Notes under the pieces: generated by a model | What the model saw: the letters and a program-made list of their open reading frames with translations, nothing else | Told to the model about the DNA's origin: nothing | Database searches by the model: none | Program-made: the position numbers and the translations under genes | NCBI GenBank assembly: GCA_030142905.1 | Contig: JASJOG010000580.1 | Coordinates: 40,001 to 104,000 of the forward strand | Length of the DNA: 64,000 nt | From: Heliopora coerulea | Taxonomy: Eukaryota; Cnidaria; Anthozoa; Scleralcyonacea; Helioporidae | Reading direction: 5' to 3' | Shown: piece by piece, positions 1 through 9,272 of the stretch | How positions within the stretch are numbered: position 1 is the stretch's first letter | How the letters are laid out: each line of letters opens with the position of its first letter

Positions 1-1
1 T

Positions 2-1456
2 GAAAAACAGAATTCTGATTTCTTATGTATTTCTGGGGAAGATTTGTTGTGGCAGGGTAACCTGGAGTCGTTGAAAGCGTTCGTTTCAAACGATTTGCAA
101 CTGTCCGGTCGATGGTCTTCAGCACGAGGTGAATCCATACAATTTACCAGTCCCAAGTTCAGTCTAAAGTGGAATGTCTCAACTGATAGAAGGATAATAA
201 TTATCGATGACAACGAAGAAAATCAGTTAGCAGCAACTCTTACCAGCTATGCATCCATGAACGAAAACAAAACACCAAAGCACACGGTCGAAGATATTGT
301 CTCGACTGACGCCGAAGCTGATAAAGAAACCGTAACCCCTTGGAGAGAAGTTTATGACAATAAACTTTCGAAAATTATAAATACACTAAACGAAATTAAA
401 GCGAATCAGCAAGAAGAATGCCTGAAAGCCAAACAACGCGACGATGAATCCAAAAAGATCATAGCATCGTTAGTCGAAGATAAAAACAATATGGCGGCAA
501 AAATCGAGACACTCGAATACACAGTAAATGAACTAATCGCGGAAAACAACATCATCAAGAACATTTTAGAGATTAAACAAAATCAGTGGATAAATATAGA
601 AGGGAAAACACAGTCGACCAAAGAAAATAATTCAAAGGCAACAAACAAGTCCGCTGTCAAACTATCTAATGCCTTTCAAGTGCTAGTTGATAACGAAACA
701 AGTGAAAGTGAAAGCCCTTTACCTGAGACAATAACAAGTCAGATCACTCAGTATCGTTCAATCCAGAAGACCAAATTTGAACTGACGCATAAGAAGAACC
801 AAGGAGACATCACTCCAAAGAAGAAACCAGATCAAACAGAGTCAAAGAAGGCAACAAAAAAAGCCTTAGTCATTGGTGACTCGATGGTTAAGCACATCAA
901 CCGACAAAAGATTGAGAGAGCGGCTCGTGGCCAGTCTGCTGTGTTCTCATATGGTGGAGCAAAAGTGGAAGACATCCATGCCAAAATGAATGAAAGTTTA
1001 TTAAAAGAAGATTTTGAGACAGTTATTGTTCATGTGGGTACCAACAATCTGGTAAGTGAAGATGCTGAAAGTGTAGCAGTCAAGATGGAGAATCTTATAT
1101 CTGATGCCAAAAAGCAAGAAAGAAGAGTTGCTGTGTCCAGTACAATTAAAAGGTATGATGGCCGTGTCCCACCAAGCACCATTACTAAATATAATAAATT
1201 AATCAGTAATATATGCTTAAAGAAAAACATAACTTTTATTAATAATGATAGCATAGATAGGAGCCTGCTAAACAGATCAAATTTACATTTAAACATAGAA
1301 GGAGATAAGGCCTTAGGAAGTGCATTTTGCACTTACCTCAAATCAGGCAGAAATGTGAAAGTTGACCAGAATCAACATTTTTTTGGTCAAACTTACCGGA
1401 CAAGACAATGGAACAATGACCTAAAGTTTGTTCGTCAAACAATAAGACAACATTAA
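2..1456 (+). CDS. CR1 LINE ORF1 (coiled coil plus SGNH hydrolase), 5' partial
   Basis: Open from the window edge to TAA at 1454-1456, about 484 codons; no ATG start is visible, so the true start is upstream. The first 80 residues are a hydrophobic/acidic N-terminal region. Residues about 105-190 are rich in K, E, N and Q with heptad-like spacing, suggesting a coiled coil. From about residue 285 an SGNH/GDSL-hydrolase fold is recognisable: block I (VIGDSMVKHI), the glycine block (SYGGAKVEDI), block III (VHVGTNNL) and a late His (SNLHLN). In CR1 elements this ORF1 protein is thought to bind RNA and act as an esterase in the RNP; that role is family knowledge. It ends 84 bp before the first ATG of ORF2. 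Confidence 0.85.
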   Translation, partial: EKQNSDFLCISGEDLLWQGNLESLKAFVSNDLQLSGRWSSARGESIQFTSPKFSLKWNVSTDRRIIIIDDNEENQLAATLTSYASMNENKTPKHTVEDIVSTDAEADKETVTPWREVYDNKLSKIINTLNEIKANQQEECLKAKQRDDESKKIIASLVEDKNNMAAKIETLEYTVNELIAENNIIKNILEIKQNQWINIEGKTQSTKENNSKATNKSAVKLSNAFQVLVDNETSESESPLPETITSQITQYRSIQKTKFELTHKKNQGDITPKKKPDQTESKKATKKALVIGDSMVKHINRQKIERAARGQSAVFSYGGAKVEDIHAKMNESLLKEDFETVIVHVGTNNLVSEDAESVAVKMENLISDAKKQERRVAVSSTIKRYDGRVPPSTITKYNKLISNICLKKNITFINNDSIDRSLLNRSNLHLNIEGDKALGSAFCTYLKSGRNVKVDQNQHFFGQTYRTRQWNNDLKFVRQTIRQH

Positions 1457-1539
1457 CAATTGAAAATAATGTTTCTTCCAATGCAAGTAGTAGTTTCCCT
1501 ACTGGTCTTAATAATGTTCCTAACAAACGAGGTTTCAAA

Positions 1540-2262
1540 ATGGCTCTGTTAAACATAGTCAGTCTGCCAAAAAATATTGATGAGATAAGATTCTCATTGT
1601 CAAAAGAGCATATTGATTTAATTGCTTTCAATGAAACAAGACTTGATTCGAGCATCAATGATGGTGCAATGCACATAACTGGATATGACATAATTCGAAA
1701 AGATAGGTCAAGAAGTGGTGGTGGTGTTTGCATTTATTTACGTAGCACCATCAACTATAAAATAAGAAATGACCTTATTTCTCCAAATCTAGAAGCAGTG
1801 TGCATTGAAATTATGAAACCTCATAGCAAACCATTTATTGTTACAACAATCTATAGGCCTCCCAATGCTTCCTCTGAATTCTTCACTGACTTTGAAAAAC
1901 TTATCCAGTCAATAGACGATGAAAATAAAGAAATGTACTTATTAGGTGATCTAAATTGTGATTTACTAAAAAAAGATGACGAAACATCACCAACAAAGAA
2001 ACTTAAAACACTTTATGAACTATTTCAGCTAACGCAATTGATCAATCGGGCTACGCGGGTCACAATAAATTCTAAAAGTCTAATTGACCACATTGTCACA
2101 AATACACCAGAGAAGTTGTCTGATTCTGGTGTTATTCACACAGGTATCAGTGACCATAGTTTGATATTTGCAATCAGGAAAATTTACATACCAAAAAAAG
2201 AAAACATTATTGAGATTAGGAATATGAAAAAATTTAATCAGCAAAAATTTATTGAGAACTAA
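1540..2262 (+). pseudogene. CR1 LINE ORF2, 5' part: APE-type endonuclease
   Basis: AP-endonuclease-like domain that nicks target DNA for target-primed reverse transcription. Visible motifs in order: LNIVSL (metal Asn), FNETRLD (catalytic Glu), IYRPPNAS, LGDLNCD, SLIDHIV and the terminal SDHSLIFA. The frame is open upstream to overlap the ORF1 stop, but 1540 is its first ATG. The frame ends at TAA 2260-2262. The downstream reverse transcriptase is in another frame and starts within 20 bp. A single-base deletion just before the stop explains both, so ORF2 is broken into two pieces here. Confidence 0.88.
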
Positions 2263-2282
2263 GAGGGCAGCACTGGGAATAT

Positions 2283-4355
2283 TTGTATTTTTTCCCACAT
2301 AATCCAAATTCTATGTGGGAATTGTGGAAGAGTTTATTCCTAGAAATTCTTAATAAACATGCACCTATTCAACAAAAAAAAGTTCGAGGAAGAAAAATTC
2401 CTTGGATTACAAAAAATATAAAACAACTTATGATTACAAGAGACAAATTAAAGCGAAAGGCTATCCAAACAAACCTTGAAACGGACTGGCTATATTACAA
2501 GCAGAGTAGGAATAAAGTTAATATTGAACTAAGAAAGGCAAAAAAGGAATATTATTCTTCAAAGATTGTTGGTCAAAAACAAAACCCAAAACAGGCTTGG
2601 AAAACTATAAACAACTTACTAGGAAAACAAAACAAACAAACAGTTATAAATGAGTTGATTATAGATAAAAACTCTTTAACAACCTCAGAAAATATAGCTG
2701 AGAGCTTAAATGCATATTTTTCAAACATTGGCCCTGAACTTGCAAGTAAAATAGACAACTCAAATACTAACTTTGAAAGTTATATCAATAGTGCTAAATC
2801 AGAGTTTACTACATTTCAGCCAACTACTGTCAGTAATGTTTACCATCCCCTTTGTGGACTTTCTGCAAACAAAGCAACTGGATGCGATAAGATTTCTTGC
2901 AGAATTATAAAACTAGCTGCACCAGTCATATCTGAAACATTGACCTATATTTTCAATCAGTGTATTACCTTATCAAATTTCCCAAATGAGTGGAAAATGG
3001 CTAGGGTAATACCTCTCTATAAAAATGGACACCGAAATGTACCAGGAAACTACAGACCAATTTCAGTACTTCCTGTTATCAGCAAAGTTATGGAACGCAT
3101 ACTTTATGATCAACTGTATGATTATTTAACAAAATTTGAAATTTTGAGTGATTGTCAATTTGGCTTTAGAAAATCACATTCAACAACTGCTGCATTAATT
3201 GACTGTACAAATGAATGGTATATAAACATGGACAGAAAACTGTTAAACCTTGCAGTGCAAATTGACCTTAAAAAAGCATTTGATACGGTCAACCATAAGA
3301 TTTTATTAAGAAAATTTGAACTATATGGAATTAAAGGACAAGCTCACAACTTAATCAAATCCTATCTCACAAATCGAAGTCAAAGATGCCAAATCAAAAA
3401 TTTTATCTCATCCAAACAATTGCTTACTTGTGGAGTTCCTCAAGGTTCTATCTTAGGTCCATTATTCTTCTTAATATATATAAATGACTTACCTTCTTGT
3501 TTACAGAAATGTAAACCAAGAATGTTTGCTGATGATACTAACCTAACTGCTTCAAGTAATAATATAATAGAACTTGAAGCTACAGTAAACTCTGACTTAA
3601 AAAATCTTGCAGAGTGGTTGATTGCAAATAAGCTTAGCTTAAATGTAGCTAAAACAGAATTTATTATCATTGGCTCAAAACCAATGATAAAAAAGATTTC
3701 ACATTTAAACTTAGATATTCAAATTGACAACAAACCTATAAATCAAATAAATGAATGCAAAAGTCTGGGTGTTATAATTGACCAACACTTATCTTGGAAG
3801 AGTAATACAGATAATATTTGTAAAAAAATAACAGCTGGTATTTCTGCTATTCGAAGAATTAAGGAATTTACCAGTAAGCAAACACTTCTCTCTGTTTATA
3901 ATGCTATTGTTTACCCATATTTTAAATATTGTTGTGAAGTATGGGATGCCTTTGGAGAAACACAGTCCAAAAGACTACAAAAACTTCAAAACAGAGCTGC
4001 AAGAATCATCTCAAACATGGACAATGATATCGATCATTCTATTGCTCTAAGTAAATTGGGATGGGAACCACTAACAATACTTAGAAAAAAGGCAAAAGCA
4101 AAGCTAATGTTTAAACTATTGAACAACATAGGACCAAATTCACTTACCAAAATGTTTACTTATAAAAAAGAAACCACCAATTACAACTTACGAGGTATTT
4201 CAAATTGTCTCAATCTACCAAAGCCAAATACTAATTTCATGAAGAAAAGCTTTCTGTATAATGGGGCATATCTTTGGAATTCAATCCCATCAGAAATTAG
4301 AGATAGTAAAACTCTCTCTTGCTTTCAGGATAAATTGCTACTTGCATTGAGCTAA
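2283..4355 (+). pseudogene. CR1 LINE ORF2, 3' part: reverse transcriptase
   Basis: Continuation of ORF2 after the frameshift near 2260, about 690 codons with no further lesion. It contains a linker rich in K and N, then the reverse transcriptase: NYRPISVLPVISKVMER, QFGFRKSHSTTAAL, the first catalytic Asp in [27 protein letters not shown] and the catalytic FADDTNL. A C-terminal thumb region with SLGVIIDQHLSW and QNRAARII is typical of CR1/jockey-group LINEs. All catalytic aspartates are present. It ends at 4355 and is followed by the 3' UTR. Confidence 0.9.
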
Positions 4356-4612
4356 ACATTAAGTAGTTAAATCGAACATGTAAATATAGATTATTAGTAT
4401 TTTATTTCATGTCTTAGTAATTCTGTAAATAGTTAAATGTTTACCCTTACCTCCTTACATCTTGTTATTAGGTCTTAGTGTAGTTATATTCTATTGTAAT
4501 TTCTGTAACTTCTGTAATTTTTTTTCCCCCTCCAATTCACACACGCCTCTCGTGGAAATCAACTTCGGTTGACGAGGCCAGCGTGTTAAAATAAAGGTAT
4601 TCATTCATTCAT
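4356..4612 (+). other. CR1 LINE 3' UTR with ATTC tail
   Basis: AT-rich non-coding tail after the RT stop. It includes a pyrimidine tract near 4518-4530, an AATAAAGG motif near 4591, and a terminal ATTCATTCATTC run at about 4599-4611. Short 3' tandem repeats instead of poly(A) are typical of CR1/L2 LINEs and fix the 3' boundary. Confidence 0.75.
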
Positions 4613-5805
4613 GGCGGTGTCGAATAGCGAGTGGATTTGAGCTTCTTGGATTAACAAGTGCAGAAAAGAGCAAATGTCGGTAAAGAGAGAGGCAGAGGAG
4701 GCGATGCGAAAGGTCAATGGGCAAGTCGAGTTTAACATTGGAGAGATTAAGATAGGCAACAATACATACGACGATTGGAAAGTAGCATGGAGAAAACTAA
4801 AGAACATCTTGAAAGAAGGACATCGTAAGAACAAAGCTGAAAGTTTCAAGGAAAGAAGCTCCAGAGCGAAATACCAGCTGGATTTGAGAAAGAGGACCAC
4901 GTATGGTTGAAATGCAACACCGATCCGCGAAAAACAGCGTCGATCTTTACCTTGCAAGAGCAGATGGTGGAGACGAGAGCATGGAAGAAAATGAAAGGAC
5001 TAACAGATGAAGAAAAATGCAGGCTATGTGGAGAATGCAAAGAGACTGTTCAGCATTTATTTGCACGATGCAAAAAGCTAGCAGGATCGGAATATGTGAA
5101 AAGACATGACAACGCTTTAAAGGTATTGACGGTGCAATGGGCGATAACGAATTGATTGCTCCCAGAAGGAACGAAATGGTATATGGAACGATGGGAAAAA
5201 GGGAAAGTGATCGAGAACAACAGCAAGAAGTTATATTGGGACTAGGAACACAAGATGAGGACGAACTGTACGGCAAGAAGACCCGATTTGACGTTAGAGG
5301 ATAGCGAAAAGAAAGAGATAACGATCATTGATATGGCGTGCCCGAACGAGTCAAATAAAGACGAGAAAAGAGGGGAGAAAATACTAAATTACCAACAGTT
5401 GTGCTTCGAATTACGAGAAAGACGAGAGGATTTCATTGTTAAAGTAGTGCCGTCGGTGATTGGTTGTTTGGGAGGTGGTTTAAAACGATTGAAGGAAGAC
5501 ATAAAGGAACTGTTTACGGATGATAAAGAACTTGAATATACATGTAGAGAGATGCAAAAATCTGTAGTATGGGAAAGCGAAACCAGCTGAGAAAAATATT
5601 ATCAGGACTGATCCGTTGACAAAAGATGTTCTTATATATTAGCTAACAAAGTTTGATAGCTATTGTCCTTCCCTCCCTAACCCGGATATGTAGTAGGAGA
5701 GAGGGGAAGGGCATTGGCCAATTATACAATATGCCCTAGGTTATAGTTTTTCCTTTTTTTGTAATTAGAACATCATTGTATATTTGGTTAAGTCAAGCAG
5801 ATAAT
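4613..5805 (+). mobile_element. RLE-type LINE, 3' fragment A
   Basis: 5'-truncated copy of a LINE carrying a CCHC finger and a C-terminal restriction-like endonuclease (the group of R2, R4/Dong, NeSL and Hero). The 3' UTR after about 5590 ends around 5800 near an AATAAT-like tract. A second copy of the same 3' UTR lies at about 6690-6903. The fragment starts exactly where the upstream CR1 tail stops. Confidence 0.75.
4674..5590 (+). pseudogene. RLE LINE ORF C-terminus: zinc finger plus restriction-like endonuclease, degenerate
   Basis: Three reading-frame segments (4674-4910, 4907-5155, 5255-5590) form one decayed protein. There is a frameshift near 4905 and in-frame stops at 5153 and about 5242. 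The middle segment holds a CCHC-type motif (CRLCGECKETVQHLFARC). The last segment has the PD-(D/E)XK signature of site-type LINE endonucleases (RPDLTLEDSEKKEITIIDMA). The reverse transcriptase is missing upstream. In the family this C-terminal region cuts the target to prime reverse transcription. Subfamily is not resolved. Confidence 0.75.
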
Positions 5806-6922
5806 AATACATATTCAGACTTAACCCTTGCAGTGGCACGTCTAAACTGACCTTAACTGGTTGGAAGTGCGACAGGGTACTGTTAAGGTCAAACTGGATA
5901 TACGCATCGGGGAGTACTTTCAGGGACTTTAGAGAGCTGTATATCCCTTACTCCTTCCTGACTGGATAAGTTGGGCGAGTAAGGGCTGGCCCCGTGGGTG
6001 ATTCTTAAAATCCATGTTAATGGTAAAATTTCCTTTTCTCACAAGTTCCCTGAAATGTGCAATGTCTGTTGCGGCCTTACCTGGCGGGATGCTGGGAGCC
6101 CGTAGCAGGCTGAGACCCCTTCCACTGTCCTTAGTTGGGTGGTGTGCGAGTTGTAATAATAAACCAGTGATCTACTACCCCCGGAGCAAAAAGGGTGTAG
6201 CAAAAAAGGCAGAGGCACAAAAGACCAACTACTGATAGATCAGCTGATACTCAGGGATTGCAAAGGACGGAATACCAATTTAGCTATGGTATGGGTGGAC
6301 TACCGCAAAGCATATGATACTATACCTCATTCGTGGATAATAGAATGCCTTGAGATGTTTGGTATGGCGGAAAATGTTAAAGAATTTCTTAAAGCAAGCA
6401 TGGAGAATTGGAGAACGGATTTAACATCGTGTGACAAATCACTGGGTAGTGTAAACATAAGAGGAACCTTTCAAGGCGATAGCCTATCTCCATTATTGTT
6501 CATATTATGCATGATACCCTTGTCAAGCACCCTCCGAAAAGCGAACACAGGATATGAACTTAAGGAAAAGAAACATAAAATCAACCAAATGATTGAAGGA
6601 ATATATAAAGGAACTGCTTACGGATGATAAAGAACTTGAATATTCGTGTAGAGAGATGCAAAAATTTGTAGTATGGGAAAGCGAAACCATGATGAGAAAA
6701 ATATTATCAGGACTGATCCGTTGACAAGAGATGTTCTTATATATTAGCTAACAAAGTTTGATAGCTATTGTCCTTCCCTCCTTAACCTTTATTATGTAGT
6801 AGGAGAGAAGGGAGGGGCATTGGCCAATTATACAATATGCCCTAGGTTATAGTTTTTCTTTTTTTGTAATTGGAGCATCATTGTATATTTGGTTAAGTCA
6901 AGAAATAATAATAATAATAATT
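5806..6922 (+). mobile_element. RLE-type LINE, internally deleted copy B
   Basis: Second copy of the element seen at 4613-5805. Coding similarity starts near 6187 (RT palm) and jumps at about 6605 straight to the end of the endonuclease ORF and the shared 3' UTR, ending in an AAT repeat at 6902-6922. Most of the RT, the zinc finger and the RLE core are deleted. The non-coding stretch 5830-6180 may be 5' sequence of this copy. A short stretch of it (about 5920-5950) recurs near 36717-36750. Confidence 0.65.
6187..6627 (+). pseudogene. RLE LINE reverse transcriptase fragment
   Basis: Reading frame with RT motifs of the RLE-LINE group: [15 protein letters not shown], then [18 protein letters not shown] (first catalytic Asp) and [16 protein letters not shown]. 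The frame stops at 6625-6627 where an internal deletion fuses it to the 3' end of the ORF; the YxDD box is lost. It cannot encode an active enzyme. Confidence 0.8.
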
Positions 6923-6929
6923 ATAGTAA

Positions 6930-7163
6930 TAGCAGCTTTCGCTTAGGTCGGAGAGAAGTTGAAGTTGCATCTTAGCTCACCATCTGAGTTTTGGTTGCTC
7001 AACGGTTACAGCGTCTCGCCAGTCATCACAAAGTTGCAGGTTCGGTCCCCGCCTGGGGCCCAGAAATGGTTTTCTGATGATTGAGGTTGACAAATGTTCA
7101 TCTATCATTCTAGATATCTCCAAGCTCCCAATATTTCTAATTTAAAACTGTCTCCAAAATCAC
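6930..7163 (+). mobile_element. tRNA-derived SINE, diverged copy
   Basis: Same family as copies at 19322-19507 and 63631-64000. It has a leader (GCTTTCGCTTAGGTCG), a tRNA-like region with an A-box-like TTGCTCAACGGTTA, and a B box inside GCAGGTTCGGTCCCCG near 7037-7052, followed by the family 3' body. Several substitutions relative to the other copies mark it as older. It abuts the AAT tail of the RLE LINE. Confidence 0.75.
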
Positions 7164-7510
7164 TAAAGGAAACTACTCGGCATGATTTTCTCTTTTTACC
7201 GCAAGTTTAACATCTTCAGAGCACGTACAAAACATTTTAGGCCGCACAACACTTGTGAATCCCTTTAAATGAGTGACTATGCTAAATTCCTTATGAAGTT
7301 TCCGAACACTTTTACCGAAGTTGTGAATATTTTCGAAGCCTGACAAAACCAAAACTAAAGTACAAGGTCGTATAAAGGATTGGAACTGACGTACAAGACC
7401 GCGTAAGGCTCAGAAGCTGACGTACGAAACAATGAAGTCTATAATATACCTGGACCGCGGGTACCACTTAAAAAGTGTCCGAAAAATGATGGCGTTATTA
7501 AAGGTCCTTT

Positions 7511-8167
7511 TGTTCCTGATGACGACTGCCGACATAGGATTTACTAGTAAATTATAACAGGAACAAAGGCTCGTTTGGGGAAGGATTTTTTACGCCGACA
7601 TCTTGCTACGTATTTTCTGCTTTGCTACGTATTTTCTGCTTTGCTACGTATTTTCTGCTTTGCTACGTATTTTTCTCATTTTAAAGTCCAGATTGGGGTC
7701 TATCACCAAACTACTGATTCATAAATTTCTTGGCACAATTTGGTAAGTTTTTCAAAGAAAAACCGCAAACTTTAAGTTTATTTTCCTAACTTTTTTCACT
7801 GAGACTTCTCTTAAATCTCGATATGGACACGTTTTAATCCTTATTTACCAAGGACGTTTATTTCGTCAAGTGAATAGCTTGAAGTGTTCTTGTCGACAAA
7901 TAACTTGTTTTTCTAACCTCTTTATTTAGACTCATTTTACCAGAAACGGGAAAAATCAACATCGAGATCGAAGTGAAGCACGAAAAACAAAACAAAACAA
8001 AACAAACAAACAAAAAACCCACAAAAAACCAAAATAAACTGAACGGGGTCTATTAATTTTAATAAAAAAACTTACAAAGCGGCTTCCAAACAAGTTCTTT
8101 TGTGAGTAGTTTCGGAAAAACCACAACCAGAAGCTTAATATGAGAGAAAATTATCGCAATGAATAAA
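7511..8167. mobile_element. Insertion within the left foldback arm
   Basis: The left arm stops after AGGTCCTTTT at about 7510 and resumes with GGTTGATCC at about 8168, as judged against the uninterrupted right arm. The 650-bp intervening sequence has no ORF. It contains the 19-bp tandem repeat at 7603-7675 and an A-rich CAAAA/CAAAC tract near 7986-8030. Element class is unknown. Confidence 0.5.
7603..7675. repeat. 19-bp tandem repeat
   Basis: Unit TGCTACGTATTTTCTGCTT is repeated three times plus a partial fourth copy, with almost no divergence. Confidence 0.9.
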
Positions 8168-8267
8168 GGGTTGATCCTTCATGTTACGCGCATCAAATTG
8201 AATGTCTATATTTATCATTCTGTGTCCTGTACTTGATCCACAGTTATCCTAGCCATCATCGTTGTTC

Positions 8268-8520
8268 TATTTTCGGTTATTCTAGTCATCCTAGTAATCC
8301 TGGTTATTCTAGTCATCCTAGTAATCCTGGTTATTCTAGTCATCCTAGTAATCCTGGTTATTCTAGTCATCCTAGTAATCCTGGTTATTCTAGTCATCCT
8401 AGTAATCCTGGTTATTCTAGTTATCCTGGTAATCTTGGTTATTCTGGTTATAAAAGTAATCCTGGTTATTCTACTTATTCTAATAATCCTGGTTCTAGTT
8501 ATCCTAGTAATCCTAACCAG
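8268..8520 (+). repeat. 27-bp/9-bp hierarchical minisatellite, left block
   Basis: About five near-identical 27-bp units made of three 9-mers (TTCTAGTCA, TCCTAGTAA, TCCTGGTTA), then more degenerate 9-mers to about 8520. The complementary block is at 8546-8604. Because the period is a multiple of three, it reads as an artificial SHPSNPGYS-like repeat protein in one frame. Confidence 0.95.
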
Positions 8521-8545
8521 ATATACTAGGATAAATAGAATATCC

Positions 8546-8604
8546 AGGATTACTAGGATAACTAGAATAACTAGGATAACTAGAATAACTAGGATAACTA
8601 GAAG
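8546..8604 (-). repeat. 9-bp minisatellite, right block (inverted relative to the left block)
   Basis: Tandem AGGATAACTAGAATAACT units, the reverse complement of the left-block 9-mers. The pair can fold into a long hairpin at the centre of the foldback element. Confidence 0.9.
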
Positions 8605-8805
8605 AACCGGTAAAAGGACAACGATGATGACTAGGATAACTGCGGATCAAGCACAGGACAAAGGATGATAAATATGAAGACATCAAATTTGGTAAGCGTA
8701 ACATGAAGGATCAACCAGTAAAAGGACCTCTAACGACGCCATCGTTTTTCGGACACTCGTTGTAAGTGATTTCTTAGGAGGACCTGCAGTCCAGGTATAT
8801 TATAG

Positions 8806-9140
8806 AGGTCAGTGGTACAAAACTGCCCTCCACGAGCAGCCATCTTGAATTTGTTTTTTCCTCAGCGCCAATAACTGGGAGTTCGGATTCCAGTTACCAC
8901 GGAGTTCATTGGTCCGTAAACGATTTATATATACATACAAACACAATGTAACACTTTGCTCGCTCAGTCATGTCCCGCGTAAATGAACTACAGGCACATC
9001 GAGATAACTACCCCCGTACCGCATGGTAGCCGAGGGAACTAGTTTCGTTCGAGAGATGAAATTTAAAATAAAGATAAATGTACCTAGTGTCTCACGTTAG
9101 TCTCGTATTATTTGTAAGGTAAAGTGTATTTAATACTTAC
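8806..9140. other. Intronic, no feature recognised
   Basis: AT-rich intron sequence between the foldback element and NCAPH2 exon 11. No ORF with family motifs and no further NCAPH2 exon was found. Confidence 0.6.
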
Positions 9141-9272
9141 ACGCGAGTCTGCAGAATTCAGCAATAGAGATCAACTTTCTTTTTTCATTGGAAAGTTCTT
9201 GAGATAATCGTTTTCGTTTCTTAGTGGGTACTTTGCCTTCTCTTACTGAGTTTGGTAGCTTAAAAGGCCTCC
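9141..9272 (-). CDS. NCAPH2: NCAPH2 exon 11
   Basis: 132 nt, enters after a split Gly codon and leaves in phase 1 at donor GTAAGT. It encodes [15 protein letters not shown] followed by a basic [10 protein letters not shown] stretch (a plausible nuclear localisation signal) and [10 protein letters not shown]. This matches the KKGRP...KRKRK region of vertebrate NCAPH2. The acceptor is preceded by a TTTTTCATTTCTCTCAC tract. Confidence 0.88.

Larger units (their letters stand above)
1..4612 (+). mobile_element. CR1/L2-type non-LTR retrotransposon (LINE), copy 1, nearly full length
   Basis: ORF1 with an SGNH-hydrolase domain, ORF2 with an APE endonuclease then reverse transcriptase, and a short 3' UTR ending in ATTC repeats appear in the order typical of CR1/L2 elements. 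The 5' end is cut by the window, because ORF1 is open to base 2. Only one reading-frame lesion is visible in ORF2, so the copy is young. It would lie in the intron after NCAPH2 exon 11, antisense to that gene. Clade assignment (CR1 versus L2) is inferred from ORF1 and the tail and is not certain. Confidence 0.9.
7439..8805. mobile_element. Foldback-type DNA element with long inverted arms
   Basis: Ends carry inverted CTATAATATACCTGGAC (7439-7455) and its complement (8789-8805). The inner arm beginning GTGTCCGAAAAATGATGGCG near 7477 matches the complement near 8733-8753. A further arm at about 8169-8275 matches the complement of about 8610-8720. The left arm is interrupted by unrelated sequence at about 7511-8167. 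The centre is a 9-bp-based minisatellite. Inverted arms with internal tandem repeats fit Foldback elements. No transposase ORF is present. Confidence 0.75.

Noticed and set aside
1030..1733. Minus-strand ORFs of 100 and 131 codons under the LINE
   Set aside because: Shadows of CR1 ORF1 and ORF2 frames; hydrophobic low-complexity translations without motifs.
7603..7675. CRISPR-like array
   Set aside because: Head-to-tail 19-bp units without unique spacers in a eukaryotic intron: a simple tandem repeat. The same applies to 61257-61340.
8233..8529. 98-codon ORF encoding a SHPSNPGYS-type repeat protein
   Set aside because: Direct translation of a 27-bp minisatellite inside a foldback element. 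The opposite strand is equally open, and no start context or neighbour supports a gene.
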